A stretch of DNA of 64,000 nt from DAOUJI01 sp965197415 (GTDB taxonomy: Bacteria > Chloroflexota > Dehalococcoidia > Lucifugimonadales > JAGWBF01). Positions 33,279 through 41,688 of the stretch are shown one piece after another (within the stretch, counting starts at the first letter, position 1; the number at the start of each line of letters is the position of its first letter). The DNA is taken from assembly GCA_965197415.1 (NCBI GenBank), contig OZ240207.1, positions 744,001 to 808,000 of the forward strand, read 5' to 3'. The notes beneath the pieces are model-generated. The model worked only from the letters and a program-made list of their open reading frames with translations, was not told the DNA's origin and did not search any database. A program made the translations under genes and the position numbers.

Positions 33279-33755
33279 CTAACTCTTTGGCATAGAAGCC
33301 CTGGCGAGGTCCAGCAGCTCCGACTCGGACAGCTCTATGTCGATGGGCTCGCTATGGGGCTGGGGAACGGGAAAGCCAGTCTTGTAGTACAGTTCCACCC
33401 GGTTGCCCTCAGGGTCGAAGAAGTAGAGGCCGAGGGCGTTTCCGTGGCTGACGATACGGTCGATGCGCGCCCCTTCGTCCACCAGTTTGGAGTGAAAGTC
33501 CTTCAAGTCCGTCACGCTGGGGACTTTGAAGGAAATCTGCTGCACCAGCTGGCCGCCCTCAGGAACGTCCCGCCCCTTCATCAGCACGAACTCGTGGTGT
33601 TCGTAGTCCGGATCGGAACTGAGGAACACCATGCCGCGTCCTTCCAGGTCTTCATCGGCTATCTGCAGACCCATGACGCGAGTCCAGAAATCTCGCTCCT
33701 TCATCAGGTCGTTTACGTATATGCCAACGTGTCCAAGCCCTGCTATCTCCGCCAT
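33279..33755 (-). CDS. VOC family protein, dioxygenase-like
   Basis: A 158-residue protein with LGHVGIYVNDLMKERDFWTR (metal-ligand His near residue 9) and a second module QQISFKVPSVTDLKDFHSKL, followed by GLYFFDPEGNRVELYYKTG with the likely glutamate ligand. The His-His-Glu arrangement agrees with extradiol (catechol 2,3-type) dioxygenases, though other VOC activities are possible. AGGAGG precedes the ATG. It is ten bases before the coiled-coil gene and in the same direction, so cotranscription is likely. Confidence 0.85.
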   Translation of the reverse strand: MAEIAGLGHVGIYVNDLMKERDFWTRVMGLQIADEDLEGRGMVFLSSDPDYEHHEFVLMKGRDVPEGGQLVQQISFKVPSVTDLKDFHSKLVDEGARIDRIVSHGNALGLYFFDPEGNRVELYYKTGFPVPQPHSEPIDIELSESELLDLARASMPKS

Positions 33756-33925
33756 GACAGACCTCCTATTCAGGCGTAGCCTTCACTAACCCGGTCTTTC
33801 TATTTCCTTCCCGTATATCCTACCACTTTCGGGATGAAAATGCCGTCCCCTACCATTCACACCGAGCGTGTCGAAAGGACCTCCGTTCCACCCATCAACC
33901 AGGAATATGAGCAACTACACTCCGT

Positions 33926-33954
33926 TTGACGGTCACTACCCCCGAATATAGAAT
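33926..33954 (+). promoter_or_regulatory. Promoter for the HIBADH-like gene pair
   Basis: TTGACG (33926-33931), 17-base spacer, TAGAAT (33949-33954), about 50 bases before the ATG at 34012. Confidence 0.6.
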
Positions 33955-34011
33955 GGGGACGCTCCATATCCTTGTCCAGCCGCCCCAAAAGAGGCGTCGA
34001 AAGGATGCGCC

Positions 34012-34941
34012 ATGTCAAGCTCCCCCATCGATAAGGTCGGCTTCATAGGCATAGGCAACATAGGAACTCCCATGGCCCGAAACGTCCTCAAGGGCGGCTA
34101 TCCACTGGTCGTCTACGACGTGCGCCCCGGTCAGATGGAGTCGCTGGTTGCCGACGGAGCTGAAGCAGCCGAATCGCCGCGGGATGTGGCCTCCCGCTGC
34201 CACACCATATTCCTGTCGCTGCCCAACTCGCCCATCGTGGAAGAGGTCACGCTGGGCAAGGATGGCATAGCCGAGGGCGCCCAGCCGGGTACGATCGTCG
34301 TCGACCTGACCAGCGGCAACCCTCCACACTCTGCTTCAATATGTGACCGCTTGAAGGAGAAGGGAATCTCCTTTATCGACGCGGGGGTGAGCGGGGGAAT
34401 GCCGGGCGCCGAGGCTGGAACTCTGGGCATCATGATAGGAGGCGACGCCCAGGTCTTCGAGGAAGTCCGGCCCATCCTGGACAAGATAGGGACTAACCTT
34501 TACCACATGGGACCCATCGGGGCTGGCCACATGACCAAGTCCCTCAATAACTTCGTCAGCGCCGCCACCCTTGCCGCCACACTCGAGGCCCTCTCGGTGT
34601 CCACCAAGGCCGGTTTGGACCCGGAAAAGGTGACGGGGGCAATCAACGCCAGCAGCGGGCGCAACCGCAACAGCGAGGAGCGCATCCCTCGCCACGTGCT
34701 GACCGGGGACTACAGCTATAGGGGCGGCATGGCTATCGAGCTGCTGGTGAAGGACCTGGCCACCGCCTGCGGCGTGGGGAAAGACCAGGGTGTGCCTATG
34801 TTCATCGCCAACAACATCCACCAGATGCTCATCAAGATTGCCGATGAGATAGGCCACCAGACGACCAACATAGCCATGGCCAAGTCCTTCGAGAACTGGG
34901 CAGGCGTGGATATGAGGTCGCCGCAGCACAGGGATTCATAA
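34012..34941 (+). CDS. NAD(P)-dependent beta-hydroxyacid dehydrogenase (HIBADH-like)
   Basis: A 309-residue 3-hydroxyisobutyrate/tartronate semialdehyde reductase-type enzyme. Rossmann GFIGIGNIGTPMARNVLKGG at the N-terminus, substrate motif DAGVSGGMPGAEAGTLGIMI (about 122-141), and the catalytic lysine in GPIGAGHMTKSLNNF (about 170). It reduces or oxidises a beta-hydroxy acid. It is followed after 21 bases by the SMP-30-like lactonase gene; the two together suggest a sugar-acid pathway. Confidence 0.92.
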   Translation: MSSSPIDKVGFIGIGNIGTPMARNVLKGGYPLVVYDVRPGQMESLVADGAEAAESPRDVASRCHTIFLSLPNSPIVEEVTLGKDGIAEGAQPGTIVVDLTSGNPPHSASICDRLKEKGISFIDAGVSGGMPGAEAGTLGIMIGGDAQVFEEVRPILDKIGTNLYHMGPIGAGHMTKSLNNFVSAATLAATLEALSVSTKAGLDPEKVTGAINASSGRNRNSEERIPRHVLTGDYSYRGGMAIELLVKDLATACGVGKDQGVPMFIANNIHQMLIKIADEIGHQTTNIAMAKSFENWAGVDMRSPQHRDS

Positions 34942-34962
34942 CTTCTTTGTAGGAGGGCTATC

Positions 34963-35871
34963 ATGGCCTGGGAATTCGAACTTCTTGACGGTCCCTGGGG
35001 AGGAATCACCGAAGGCCCCGCATGGGACGGGCAGGCCCTGCTGTTCACCAACATCCACCCCGGCAGAATCATGCGCTATGACCCGGCGTCGGGCAGCATG
35101 ACCGTATATCATCCCGAGACCAACTTCACCAACGGGCTGCATTTCGACACCGAAGGCCGCCTCTACGGCTGCTGCTCCGGCGGCAGGTCCATTGTGCGCT
35201 TCGAACCCGACGGCTCCATGACGACCATCGTGGACCGTGTGGACGGCCAACGCCTCAACACGCCCAACGACCTGGCCATCGACGCCAATAACCGGATTTG
35301 GTTCACCAACCCCTGGAACGCCGTCAACGTGGACGCCTCCGAAGTCCAAGAGATAGACAACAAGTCGGTGCTCAGGGCAGACCCGCAGCCCGACGGAAGT
35401 TGGACATGCACCAGGGTGACCTTTGACACCACCATGCCCAACGGCATCCTGGTGTCCCCCGACCAGTCCACCCTATACGTCGCCGAAAGCGACAGCGATC
35501 CGGGGGGAATCCGCGAGCTGAGAGGCTACCCCATAAACGACGACGGCTCCCTGGGCCCTTACGCCGTCCTCCACACCTTCGGCGAAGACCACAGAGGTCC
35601 CCAGCGCGGCATCGACGGCATGTGCTTCGATTCCGAGGGGAACATCGTGGCCACTGCAGGCTGGCCCACGAGCGGCCCCGGCGCCATGATTTACGTATTC
35701 GCTCCTTCCGGCCAAGTGCTGGAATCCCACCTCGTTCCCGAAGGAGTTGACCGGCCCACCAACTGCGCGTTCGGCGACGCCGACCTGTCCACCCTCTACG
35801 TCACCACCGCCGAGGGCCACTTCTTCCGCTGCCGCAACACCGGCCGCAAGGGCTGGGCCATCTGGCCGTAG
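34963..35871 (+). CDS. SMP-30/gluconolactonase-family protein
   Basis: This 302-residue six-bladed propeller has the family's GITEGPAWDGQALLFTNIHP (Glu metal ligand near residue 16), NDLAIDANNRIWFTNP (Asn near 103), PNGILVSPDQSTLYVAES (about 158) and GIDGMCFDSEGNIVA (Asp near 215), the four metal-site regions. It should hydrolyse a sugar lactone with one divalent metal. Downstream of the HIBADH-like gene and preceded by AGGAGGG, it is probably cotranscribed with it. The actual substrate is unclear. Confidence 0.9.
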   Translation: MAWEFELLDGPWGGITEGPAWDGQALLFTNIHPGRIMRYDPASGSMTVYHPETNFTNGLHFDTEGRLYGCCSGGRSIVRFEPDGSMTTIVDRVDGQRLNTPNDLAIDANNRIWFTNPWNAVNVDASEVQEIDNKSVLRADPQPDGSWTCTRVTFDTTMPNGILVSPDQSTLYVAESDSDPGGIRELRGYPINDDGSLGPYAVLHTFGEDHRGPQRGIDGMCFDSEGNIVATAGWPTSGPGAMIYVFAPSGQVLESHLVPEGVDRPTNCAFGDADLSTLYVTTAEGHFFRCRNTGRKGWAIWP

Positions 35872-35921
35872 CGGCCCTCGCATAGCGGACCTTTAGCATA
35901 CAGAAAGGGCTAGTGATCGCC

Positions 35922-35960
35922 AGGGGCCAGACACGGCCATCTCGGTGGTCTGGCCCCTTA
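35922..35960 (+). terminator. Hairpin terminator after the lactonase gene
   Basis: AGGGGCCAGAC (35922-35932) pairs perfectly with GTCTGGCCCCT (35948-35958). The following U-tract is weak (TTA). Confidence 0.65.
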
Positions 35961-36070
35961 CGTCAGCAGCCTTCAGGGTTCGTCAAGGCTGTGAGTGCTC
36001 AAGAGAGCGCGATCAGGTAGTGTGCTGAGCCATGTAGGTTGTTTCATCAAAGATTGTAGGTGTAACGTCC

Positions 36071-36769
36071 ATGGACGCGGCCAGACCATTCACAACACTG
36101 TTTCTCCTAGTCTCAGTTGACGGAAAGATCTCAACCGGGGATACCGACGATATGGATGTAGATACGGACCTCCCTCGCATCCCTGGCGTGAAAGAAGGAT
36201 TGAATCAATATTACGACCTTGAGCTCGATACTGACCAATTCTCATTGAACACGGGGAGAGTGCTAGCCAAGGTCGGGATCAACGAGAAGCAAGACGACCC
36301 AGAGTATCTACCGGTTACCTTCGTGGTGGTGGATTCCCAACCTCATCTCACCGAACAAGGAGTCTTGTATCTCGCCCGCAAAGGACGAGAGCTCATAATC
36401 GTTACAGCTAGCCCAGCGCACCCAGCGTCGGTCCTCAAGGAGAGCATCGGCAACATTCATGTGCTCTATTACGAGAAGATCGATTTCACCCACCTGTTCA
36501 GCAGCCTCAAGCGGGACTACGGAGCCACCCGTATGACCATACAGTCGGGGGGTACGCTAAACACCACCTTGGTCAGGGAGGGTCTCGTTGATCGGATCCT
36601 TCTCGTTATCGCTCCTATACTCATTGGGGGAAAAGATACCCCAACGGTCATGGATGGTCAGTCGTTGCACACTACGGCTGCGCTAAGCAAGATCAAAGCG
36701 TTGGATTTGGCGCAGGCTACGCCTTTACGACATTCCTACCTGCTCTTGGAGTACAAAGTGCATAACTGA
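36071..36769 (+). CDS. RibD C-terminal / dihydrofolate reductase-fold protein
   Basis: A 232-residue protein with the reductase fold of RibD-C: FTTLFLLVSVDGKISTGDTD at the N-terminus, an NTGRVLAKVG segment, RMTIQSGGTLNTTLVREGLV (near residues 155-175) and LLVIAPILIGGKDTP (about 180-195). In riboflavin synthesis this domain reduces the pyrimidine intermediate, but here there are no rib genes and no deaminase domain, so another pterin/pyrimidine or xenobiotic reduction is possible. No Shine-Dalgarno is seen; the ATG is preceded by GTAACGTCC. Codon use appears less GC-rich than in neighbours, which may reflect transfer. Confidence 0.82.
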   Translation: MDAARPFTTLFLLVSVDGKISTGDTDDMDVDTDLPRIPGVKEGLNQYYDLELDTDQFSLNTGRVLAKVGINEKQDDPEYLPVTFVVVDSQPHLTEQGVLYLARKGRELIIVTASPAHPASVLKESIGNIHVLYYEKIDFTHLFSSLKRDYGATRMTIQSGGTLNTTLVREGLVDRILLVIAPILIGGKDTPTVMDGQSLHTTAALSKIKALDLAQATPLRHSYLLLEYKVHN

Positions 36770-37188
36770 ACTATCTACACAGCAACCCGGGTCTCGCAGC
36801 CGCCAGAATCGCTCTTCACACTGTCATATTCGCCAGCCCAACAGACTACAACGCAAACGGAAGCGCGATTGTCAAAGCCACCTCCTCTTCATTCAATCCA
36901 GCGATTTTGCTTGTCGACGGATACCGACAATATGCGTCAGACCACAGCTTTTCCGGAGGGTGCGTCCGTTTCTATTACGAAAGACTGCACAAACCACCTC
37001 GAACCCGTGACTTCACTTTCCGAAAGAAACTGGCTCATATGCTGGGGACGGCGGTGTTTGGCGATTCTGGAGTGTAGATAAGACTTGACTGCCCACTGAT
37101 TTGCCTGGGCGTTGACGGCATTCGCCGTTGGTACTAGCATTGGTGGCAGAGTAGGGTCGCGCATCCCAGCGGCAAAGGAGGGGTACTC
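36770..37188 (+). other. Intergenic region without a supported gene
   Basis: In these 419 bases I see no frame with a ribosome binding site or protein-like composition. Only the promoter at 37112-37140 and the AAAGGAGGGG before the LLM gene (37175-37184) are recognisable. The segment is relatively AT-rich and could be the remnant of a transferred piece with the RibD-C gene. Confidence 0.5.
37112..37140 (+). promoter_or_regulatory. Promoter for the LLM oxidoreductase gene
   Basis: TTGACG (37112-37117), 17-base spacer, TAGCAT (37135-37140), about 42 bases ahead of the ATG. Confidence 0.6.
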
Positions 37189-38307
37189 ATGGACTTTGGA
37201 CTTTTCAATACCTGGAACGCCTTGTACGCCGACGGCAAGGTCCCCTGGGACACCGACTATAGGGGAGGGAAGCTGCTGGAGGAGGAAGCCTACGTCAAGA
37301 ACTACGAAGAGATTGATGCGGTGGAGGAGATGGGCTGGGACTACATCTGGCTCGGAGGGGGACACTTTTCCAAGCAGTCGAGCATGGACCCTCAGGTCCT
37401 CATGCTGGCCGCTGTCGTCGCCGAGCGCACCAAGCGGATAAAGATAGGGTCGTCCATCCACCGCCCGGTTATGAGACAACCCGAGGAGACGGTATCCGCA
37501 TCAGCGTTGCCCCATGAAAGATACGGGTTTGACAATTTGATGCTGGAGGACCCCATCCAGACTGCGGAGCAGGTCGCCATAGTCGACCAGGTCAGCCAGG
37601 GCCGGTTCATCTACGGCGCTGGGGCACGCACTCGGGGTTCCGACACGCGCCGGGAGCAGTTCTTCGAATACCTGGAGGTCATGAAGCAGCTCTGGACGGA
37701 GGACTGCTTCTCCGGGTTTGAGGGCAAGTACTACAACTACCCCGGATTCTACGAATCGTATCTGGCCATCCCCAAACCCTACCAGAAGCCCTATCCTCCC
37801 ATGTTGTTGCCCGTGGACAGCCAGGAAAGCTTCGTGCCTATGGGCGAGATGGGTTATCGAATCGCCATCGGCGCAGGAAGCTCACCGCACAACCCCAGGG
37901 GGTCGGCAGTATTGAAAGAAGACGTCAAAAGCTACCGGAAGGCTTGGACGGACGCAGGACACACCGGAGACCCGACGACGGTGGTTCGCATCCCCACCCT
38001 GGTGGCCGACACACAAGAGGAGGCTGACCGCCAGACCCAGGCCCTTATGGACCTGGCCAGGCGATACTACGCCGGAAGGATAGGCATCGGAAGCACCGAC
38101 GCGGGCGCCGCCAGCCCCGATGCGACTGAGGAAGTAAACCTGTTCGGGACACCGGAAGAAGTAATCGACAAGATAGAGGTCCTCAGGGAGGACTTCAGCA
38201 CCGACGAGATTATGTTCGAGGTCAACTGGACGTCATCGGTCCCCCGTGATGTCGTAATCAATACCATGCGGGTTCTGACGGACAAAGTAATCCCAAAGTT
38301 CAAGTGA
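37189..38307 (+). CDS. LLM class flavin-dependent oxidoreductase, second copy
   Basis: This 372-residue luciferase-like protein starts MDFGLFNTWNALYADGKV. It has the WDYIWLGGGHF element near 50 (family often WxAEHH), KRIKIGSSIHRPVMRQPEE, then the conserved AIVDQVSQGRFIYGAGART (about 128-146) and a region of PYPPMLLPVDSQES. It is about 55 residues longer than the LLM at 8.7 kb and only distantly related; it belongs to the bacterial luciferase alpha-like group with a longer insertion. FMN or F420 with a two-component reductase is possible. AAAGGAGGGG gives strong translation. Substrate unknown. Confidence 0.9.
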   Translation: MDFGLFNTWNALYADGKVPWDTDYRGGKLLEEEAYVKNYEEIDAVEEMGWDYIWLGGGHFSKQSSMDPQVLMLAAVVAERTKRIKIGSSIHRPVMRQPEETVSASALPHERYGFDNLMLEDPIQTAEQVAIVDQVSQGRFIYGAGARTRGSDTRREQFFEYLEVMKQLWTEDCFSGFEGKYYNYPGFYESYLAIPKPYQKPYPPMLLPVDSQESFVPMGEMGYRIAIGAGSSPHNPRGSAVLKEDVKSYRKAWTDAGHTGDPTTVVRIPTLVADTQEEADRQTQALMDLARRYYAGRIGIGSTDAGAASPDATEEVNLFGTPEEVIDKIEVLREDFSTDEIMFEVNWTSSVPRDVVINTMRVLTDKVIPKFK

Positions 38308-38409
38308 CACAGGGCCCGACTGAACCTTTCGATTCTCCGAGTGAGGCGAGTTCGCCGGGGCCAACGGGTTAAGGTTCCCCGAGGCACGTCGCCTTGAGAA
38401 TGGAGCCGC

Positions 38410-39468
38410 TTGGAGACACCCGAAGGTAGAACCCCGTCAGCGGACCCGTCCATTCCAGGCCCGACGGCTCTGCGTTCTCGGCCGCCAAGGATTGCGCTGC
38501 TGGTCGCCGCGGCGTTGCTCTTATCTGCCGTTATTATCTACGGGTTACCGCTGGGATTCGGCAATGCCTTGGCCTCGTTCGTCCTTGTTGTGGTTTTTGT
38601 AATTTTCCTGGCGGTCCAGCGGAGTTCGTTGGAAACCCAGACTCTGAGAGATCTCGTATGGGGACTCGGAGGGGCCGCTTGTGAATTTGTCGGGTGGACC
38701 ATTTGGGGAGTGGTGGACCAGTCGCTATCCCAGGGCGTCGACTCCATCGTAGAGACTCCATCATTTGGAACGAGCTGGCTTCCATATTTTAGTATTCCAT
38801 CCATGGGATTCATCATCGGAGCCTTTGCAGGTTTGAGGTGGCCCGACAGGCTGCTGCTGCCTGGGTTGCATTTCAGGACATTCAATAACCGCAGGGTCCT
38901 CATCAACCTCTTAGAGATAGCTCTGATCGCTATTCTATGGAACTATCTCTTTCGACAGGGCTTAACCCACTTAGTCTCCAATAGAGCTTCCTGGTTTGTT
39001 TTGGGCATCATTATTTTCTCTGTAGTGTTTTACCCTGCTTTGTTAACCCTAGTGGCAATGTCATCAGCAGCGACGTCACAGGCAAGACGGGTCCTTCTTT
39101 GGGGAGCAGTAGGACTCTTGATCTCACTGATCTTGACAATCGTCCTAGGTTATGGGCTGTACTGGGTTGCAATCGACGAAATTATTCAAGAGAGCGAGCG
39201 CTTGGAGTTAGGCATCCAATCAATCACAATTAAATTAAGCTACAGCATCTCCTTGCTCCCGTTTGTGGGTTTCTGGCTTGGCGTGTGGGCCGGGCTGCTG
39301 TGGCCCGACAGACTTGCGCTCCCTCGCGGGTTGTCTTGGATGTCTCCCAGGTCCGGTGCTATGAGAAACTTTACTGCTCTAATCTTCTACTCAATCTGCT
39401 CAGGTCTCGTGTTCTGGGTAGTTGCGCTTCTGGCAATACTAATCACGGAGCCCGACGCTTACTTTTGA
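38410..39468 (+). CDS. Multi-pass membrane protein of unknown function
   Basis: A 352-residue protein with about eight hydrophobic segments, e.g. IALLVAAALLLSAVIIYGLP (about 29-48), ALASFVLVVVFVIFLAV, and LIFYSICSGLVFWVVALLAI near the end. Two similar segments, FIIGAFAGLRWPDRLLLPG at about 138 and FWLGVWAGLLWPDRLALPRG at about 290, indicate an internal duplication: both have G-x-x-AGLxWPDRLxLP. Start TTG at 38410 has no convincing ribosome site, so the N-terminus is uncertain. No homologous family recognised. The second half appears somewhat AT-richer than neighbouring genes. Confidence 0.7.
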   Translation: METPEGRTPSADPSIPGPTALRSRPPRIALLVAAALLLSAVIIYGLPLGFGNALASFVLVVVFVIFLAVQRSSLETQTLRDLVWGLGGAACEFVGWTIWGVVDQSLSQGVDSIVETPSFGTSWLPYFSIPSMGFIIGAFAGLRWPDRLLLPGLHFRTFNNRRVLINLLEIALIAILWNYLFRQGLTHLVSNRASWFVLGIIIFSVVFYPALLTLVAMSSAATSQARRVLLWGAVGLLISLILTIVLGYGLYWVAIDEIIQESERLELGIQSITIKLSYSISLLPFVGFWLGVWAGLLWPDRLALPRGLSWMSPRSGAMRNFTALIFYSICSGLVFWVVALLAILITEPDAYF

Positions 39469-39535
39469 TGCTCAGGGTTCCAGATTCCCTTGGACCGACC
39501 CCTTATTGGATCGAGATGGGCAGAGCTTCCGCGAG

Positions 39536-40837
39536 CTACGGCGCTGGAGCCGGCGTGGAGCAGAGGCGCTCCAGCAGCGGACTGTCGGTGAACGCCTCTT
39601 CGTTCCGGGCGAATATGCAGGGGGTCCTTTCACCATAGACCTCGGCGTTGGGATCGGCGCCGCTGTCCAGCAACAGCTCCACCACGTCCAGGCGGTTCTG
39701 ACGCACCGCAATCAGCAACGGCGTGTCGCCGTTCCCGGCCACTGCTTCAACGTCCGCGCCTTGCTCCAGCAGCAGCTCCACCAACCTCGGACTCGCACGA
39801 CTCGTCCCCATGTGCAGGGCCGTCCGGCCCAGGTAGTCCTTGGCGTCAGCATCCGCGCCCCGGTCTACCAGCAGCGCGGCAATCTCAAAGGCGTCATCGT
39901 GAGCGGCCCCATACAGCGGAGTCCAGCCAATATCGTCGCTGGCGCTGACGTCCGCGCCCCCGTCAAGCAAGACCTCAACCATCTCGGGATTGTTCTCCTC
40001 TATTGCCCAATATAAGGGCGTGTCGCCTTGTTCCAGCCCGACGTTGGGGTCAGCGCCCCGGTCCAGCAGCAACTTGGCCATCGCCGGGTCGTTATTGAAT
40101 ATCGCCCAATGCAGGGGTCTTCGACCCACCGAATTCTCAGCCTCTGTGTTCGCCCCTTGATCCAGAAGGGCCATGACGACTGCCGCGTTGTTTGATTCCG
40201 CCGCCTCATGTAGAGGAGTTACGCCTCCCCCACGTCGGGCCTCGATGTCCGCACCCCTGTCAAGCAGCAACTCCACCACTGCCGGGTCAGGATTCTGGGC
40301 CGCCGCCAAATGCAGCGGCGTGCTGCCGCGCGAATTCGTGGCTTTCGTGTTCGCCTCACGGTCCAGAAGGGCCATGACGACTGCCGGGTTGTTTGATTCC
40401 GCCGCCAAATGCAGCGGCGTGTTGTCGTTCCATTCCACGGCATTAACGTCCGCCTCCCAGTCGAGCAGCAACTCCACCATTGCAGGATTGGGATTCTGGG
40501 CCGCCGCCAGATGCAGCGGAGCGCTGCCGTGTCCAACCCTGGCATTGACATCCGCGCCATGGTCGAGCAGCAACTCCACCACCGCCGGACCGGCATTTCG
40601 GGCCGCCGCCAAATGCAACGGCGTGGCGCCGGACTCGTCCTTGGCTTTGACCTCCGCTCCTTCATTCAGCAGCGCCTCTACCTGTTGTGTAGAGTCTATG
40701 GACGCCGCACTATGCAGTGGTGTGGTGGAGCCAGGACCAGAGTCCGTCGATTCGGCTCCGGTTTCGCAAGCGACTCCAAGGACCAGGGTCAAGACAAAGG
40801 CGGCTATAACGGCTAGCAAGCCGGTGGTTACGCTCAT
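39536..40837 (-). CDS. Ankyrin-repeat lipoprotein
   Basis: This 433-residue protein opens with a hydrophobic segment and a lipobox-like LGVAC (Cys24), so it is probably exported and lipid-anchored. From about residue 40 to the end, some eleven to twelve ankyrin units of 33-34 residues follow, with STPLHxAAxxNxPAVVELLLDxGADV-type features such as TPLHLAA, VVELLLDRGAD and TALHMGTSRA. No enzymatic domain is present. The role is likely protein-protein binding outside the cytoplasm. It lies between a membrane protein and the duplicated acyl-CoA dehydrogenase fragment. Start is ATG with GAGAGATGGG upstream. Confidence 0.85.
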   Translation of the reverse strand: MSVTTGLLAVIAAFVLTLVLGVACETGAESTDSGPGSTTPLHSAASIDSTQQVEALLNEGAEVKAKDESGATPLHLAAARNAGPAVVELLLDHGADVNARVGHGSAPLHLAAAQNPNPAMVELLLDWEADVNAVEWNDNTPLHLAAESNNPAVVMALLDREANTKATNSRGSTPLHLAAAQNPDPAVVELLLDRGADIEARRGGGVTPLHEAAESNNAAVVMALLDQGANTEAENSVGRRPLHWAIFNNDPAMAKLLLDRGADPNVGLEQGDTPLYWAIEENNPEMVEVLLDGGADVSASDDIGWTPLYGAAHDDAFEIAALLVDRGADADAKDYLGRTALHMGTSRASPRLVELLLEQGADVEAVAGNGDTPLLIAVRQNRLDVVELLLDSGADPNAEVYGERTPCIFARNEEAFTDSPLLERLCSTPAPAP

Positions 40838-40925
40838 CCCATCTCTCTAGTCCCCTGGCTGCTGACTTCGTCGACCCTCAGGAACCCCGTTATTGTGGAA
40901 CGTTCATCCAGTCCGATCGGATCCC

Positions 40926-41045
40926 CTAAGCAGCGTAGCGTCTGAGCAGGTTCCGAGCTATGACCAGCCGCTGAATTTCGTTGGTGCCCTCTCCGATAAT
41001 CATCAGGGGGGCGTCGCGGTAGAAGCGCTCCACGGGCAGCTCCTT
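40926..41045 (-). pseudogene. Fragment of an acyl-CoA dehydrogenase 3' end
   Basis: These 120 bases encode the last 39 residues plus stop of an acyl-CoA dehydrogenase in frame, from the KELPVERFYRDA segment to RNLLRRYAA. They are aligned to 41689-41808, the 3' end of the intact gene. I count nine differences, all at third codon positions and all synonymous. Upstream the frame breaks at once, with no homologous residues. The copy was therefore under selection as coding sequence until recently, so it derives from a second gene or a related strain rather than from a fresh duplication. Confidence 0.9.
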
Positions 41046-41102
41046 GGTCAAACGTTGTCTGGATTACCGCCATTGCGGGAAATATAGAGCGGCGGATTCC
41101 CT

Positions 41103-41336
41103 TCACGAAGCGAAGTTAAAGACATCCATGGACACCGACTCGGAAGGCTTGGCCTCAACGCGAACCATCAGACGGACCTTTTCCACGGTTTCACGGCTGA
41201 AGGTTTGCTCGCCGCACCTGGCGCATTTCGTAGCCGGAATTCCGTTGACTAAGACGTAACGCCCATCGACGTGAAACACCTCGTCAACCGCTTCTTCCTT
41301 GCTCTCATCGCTATGGCATATCGAGCAGCCAGCCAT
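41103..41336 (-). CDS. YgiT-type zinc-finger protein, antitoxin-like
   Basis: A 77-residue protein with two CxxC motifs, CSIC near residue 4 and CARC near 38, and the pattern INGIPATKCARCGEQTFS-like seen here as VNGIPATKCARCGEQTFS. It is the zinc-binding half of MqsA/YgiT proteins, without the C-terminal HTH domain found in full MqsA. I chose ATG 41336 as start since GGAGG is seven bases upstream; the frame also runs farther up to 41384 but overlaps the next gene. The start follows the DUF4258 stop by one base, so the two are coupled. Confidence 0.8.
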   Translation of the reverse strand: MAGCSICHSDESKEEAVDEVFHVDGRYVLVNGIPATKCARCGEQTFSRETVEKVRLMVRVEAKPSESVSMDVFNFAS

Positions 41337-41337
41337 G

Positions 41338-41646
41338 TCATTTCCTCCGAAAGTAGTTGCTCCATTGCCCAAGGTCTGGTTCATATAAAGTAATTATTCT
41401 CAATAGTCGAGATGGCTCAAGGGCTACCTGGATGTGCAAAGGCCTGCCGGTGCGAGTGAAACCTAACAGTAAACAACTTGGGGAATATTTGTCATCCGGA
41501 TAGTCCTCAATGATGACCGCCTCCCGCCCGACTTCTCTAACTTCCTGTTCGCTGATGTTCCTCTCAATACTACCACGGAGGGCATGGCTAGAGAATTCAA
41601 AGTCGCCCTTGTCCAATTGAGAACGAACTTCAACAATGGACTTCAT
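41338..41646 (-). CDS. DUF4258-like protein, putative toxin of the pair
   Basis: A 102-residue protein with FEFSSHALRGSIERNISEQE (His near residue 21) and IIEDYPDDKYSPSCLLLGFT, then a strand region with GRPLHIQVAL. This resembles DUF4258 proteins, which occur as the first gene in front of YgiT-type zinc-finger antitoxins and are suspected to be RNase-type toxins similar to MqsR/RelE folds. ATG at 41646 has no clear Shine-Dalgarno. The pair lies between the intact acyl-CoA dehydrogenase and the fragment of its homologue. Toxic activity is inference. Confidence 0.78.
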   Translation of the reverse strand: MKSIVEVRSQLDKGDFEFSSHALRGSIERNISEQEVREVGREAVIIEDYPDDKYSPSCLLLGFTRTGRPLHIQVALEPSRLLRIITLYEPDLGQWSNYFRRK

Positions 41647-41688
41647 TCAGGATGTCTATTTCGCTAACATACGTCCCGCCTTAGCCCC

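Noticed and set aside
36869..37081. Possible 70-residue gene in the 419-base gap
   Set aside because: No ribosome binding site, no recognisable domain, and rare-residue composition; the only signals nearby belong to the following LLM gene.
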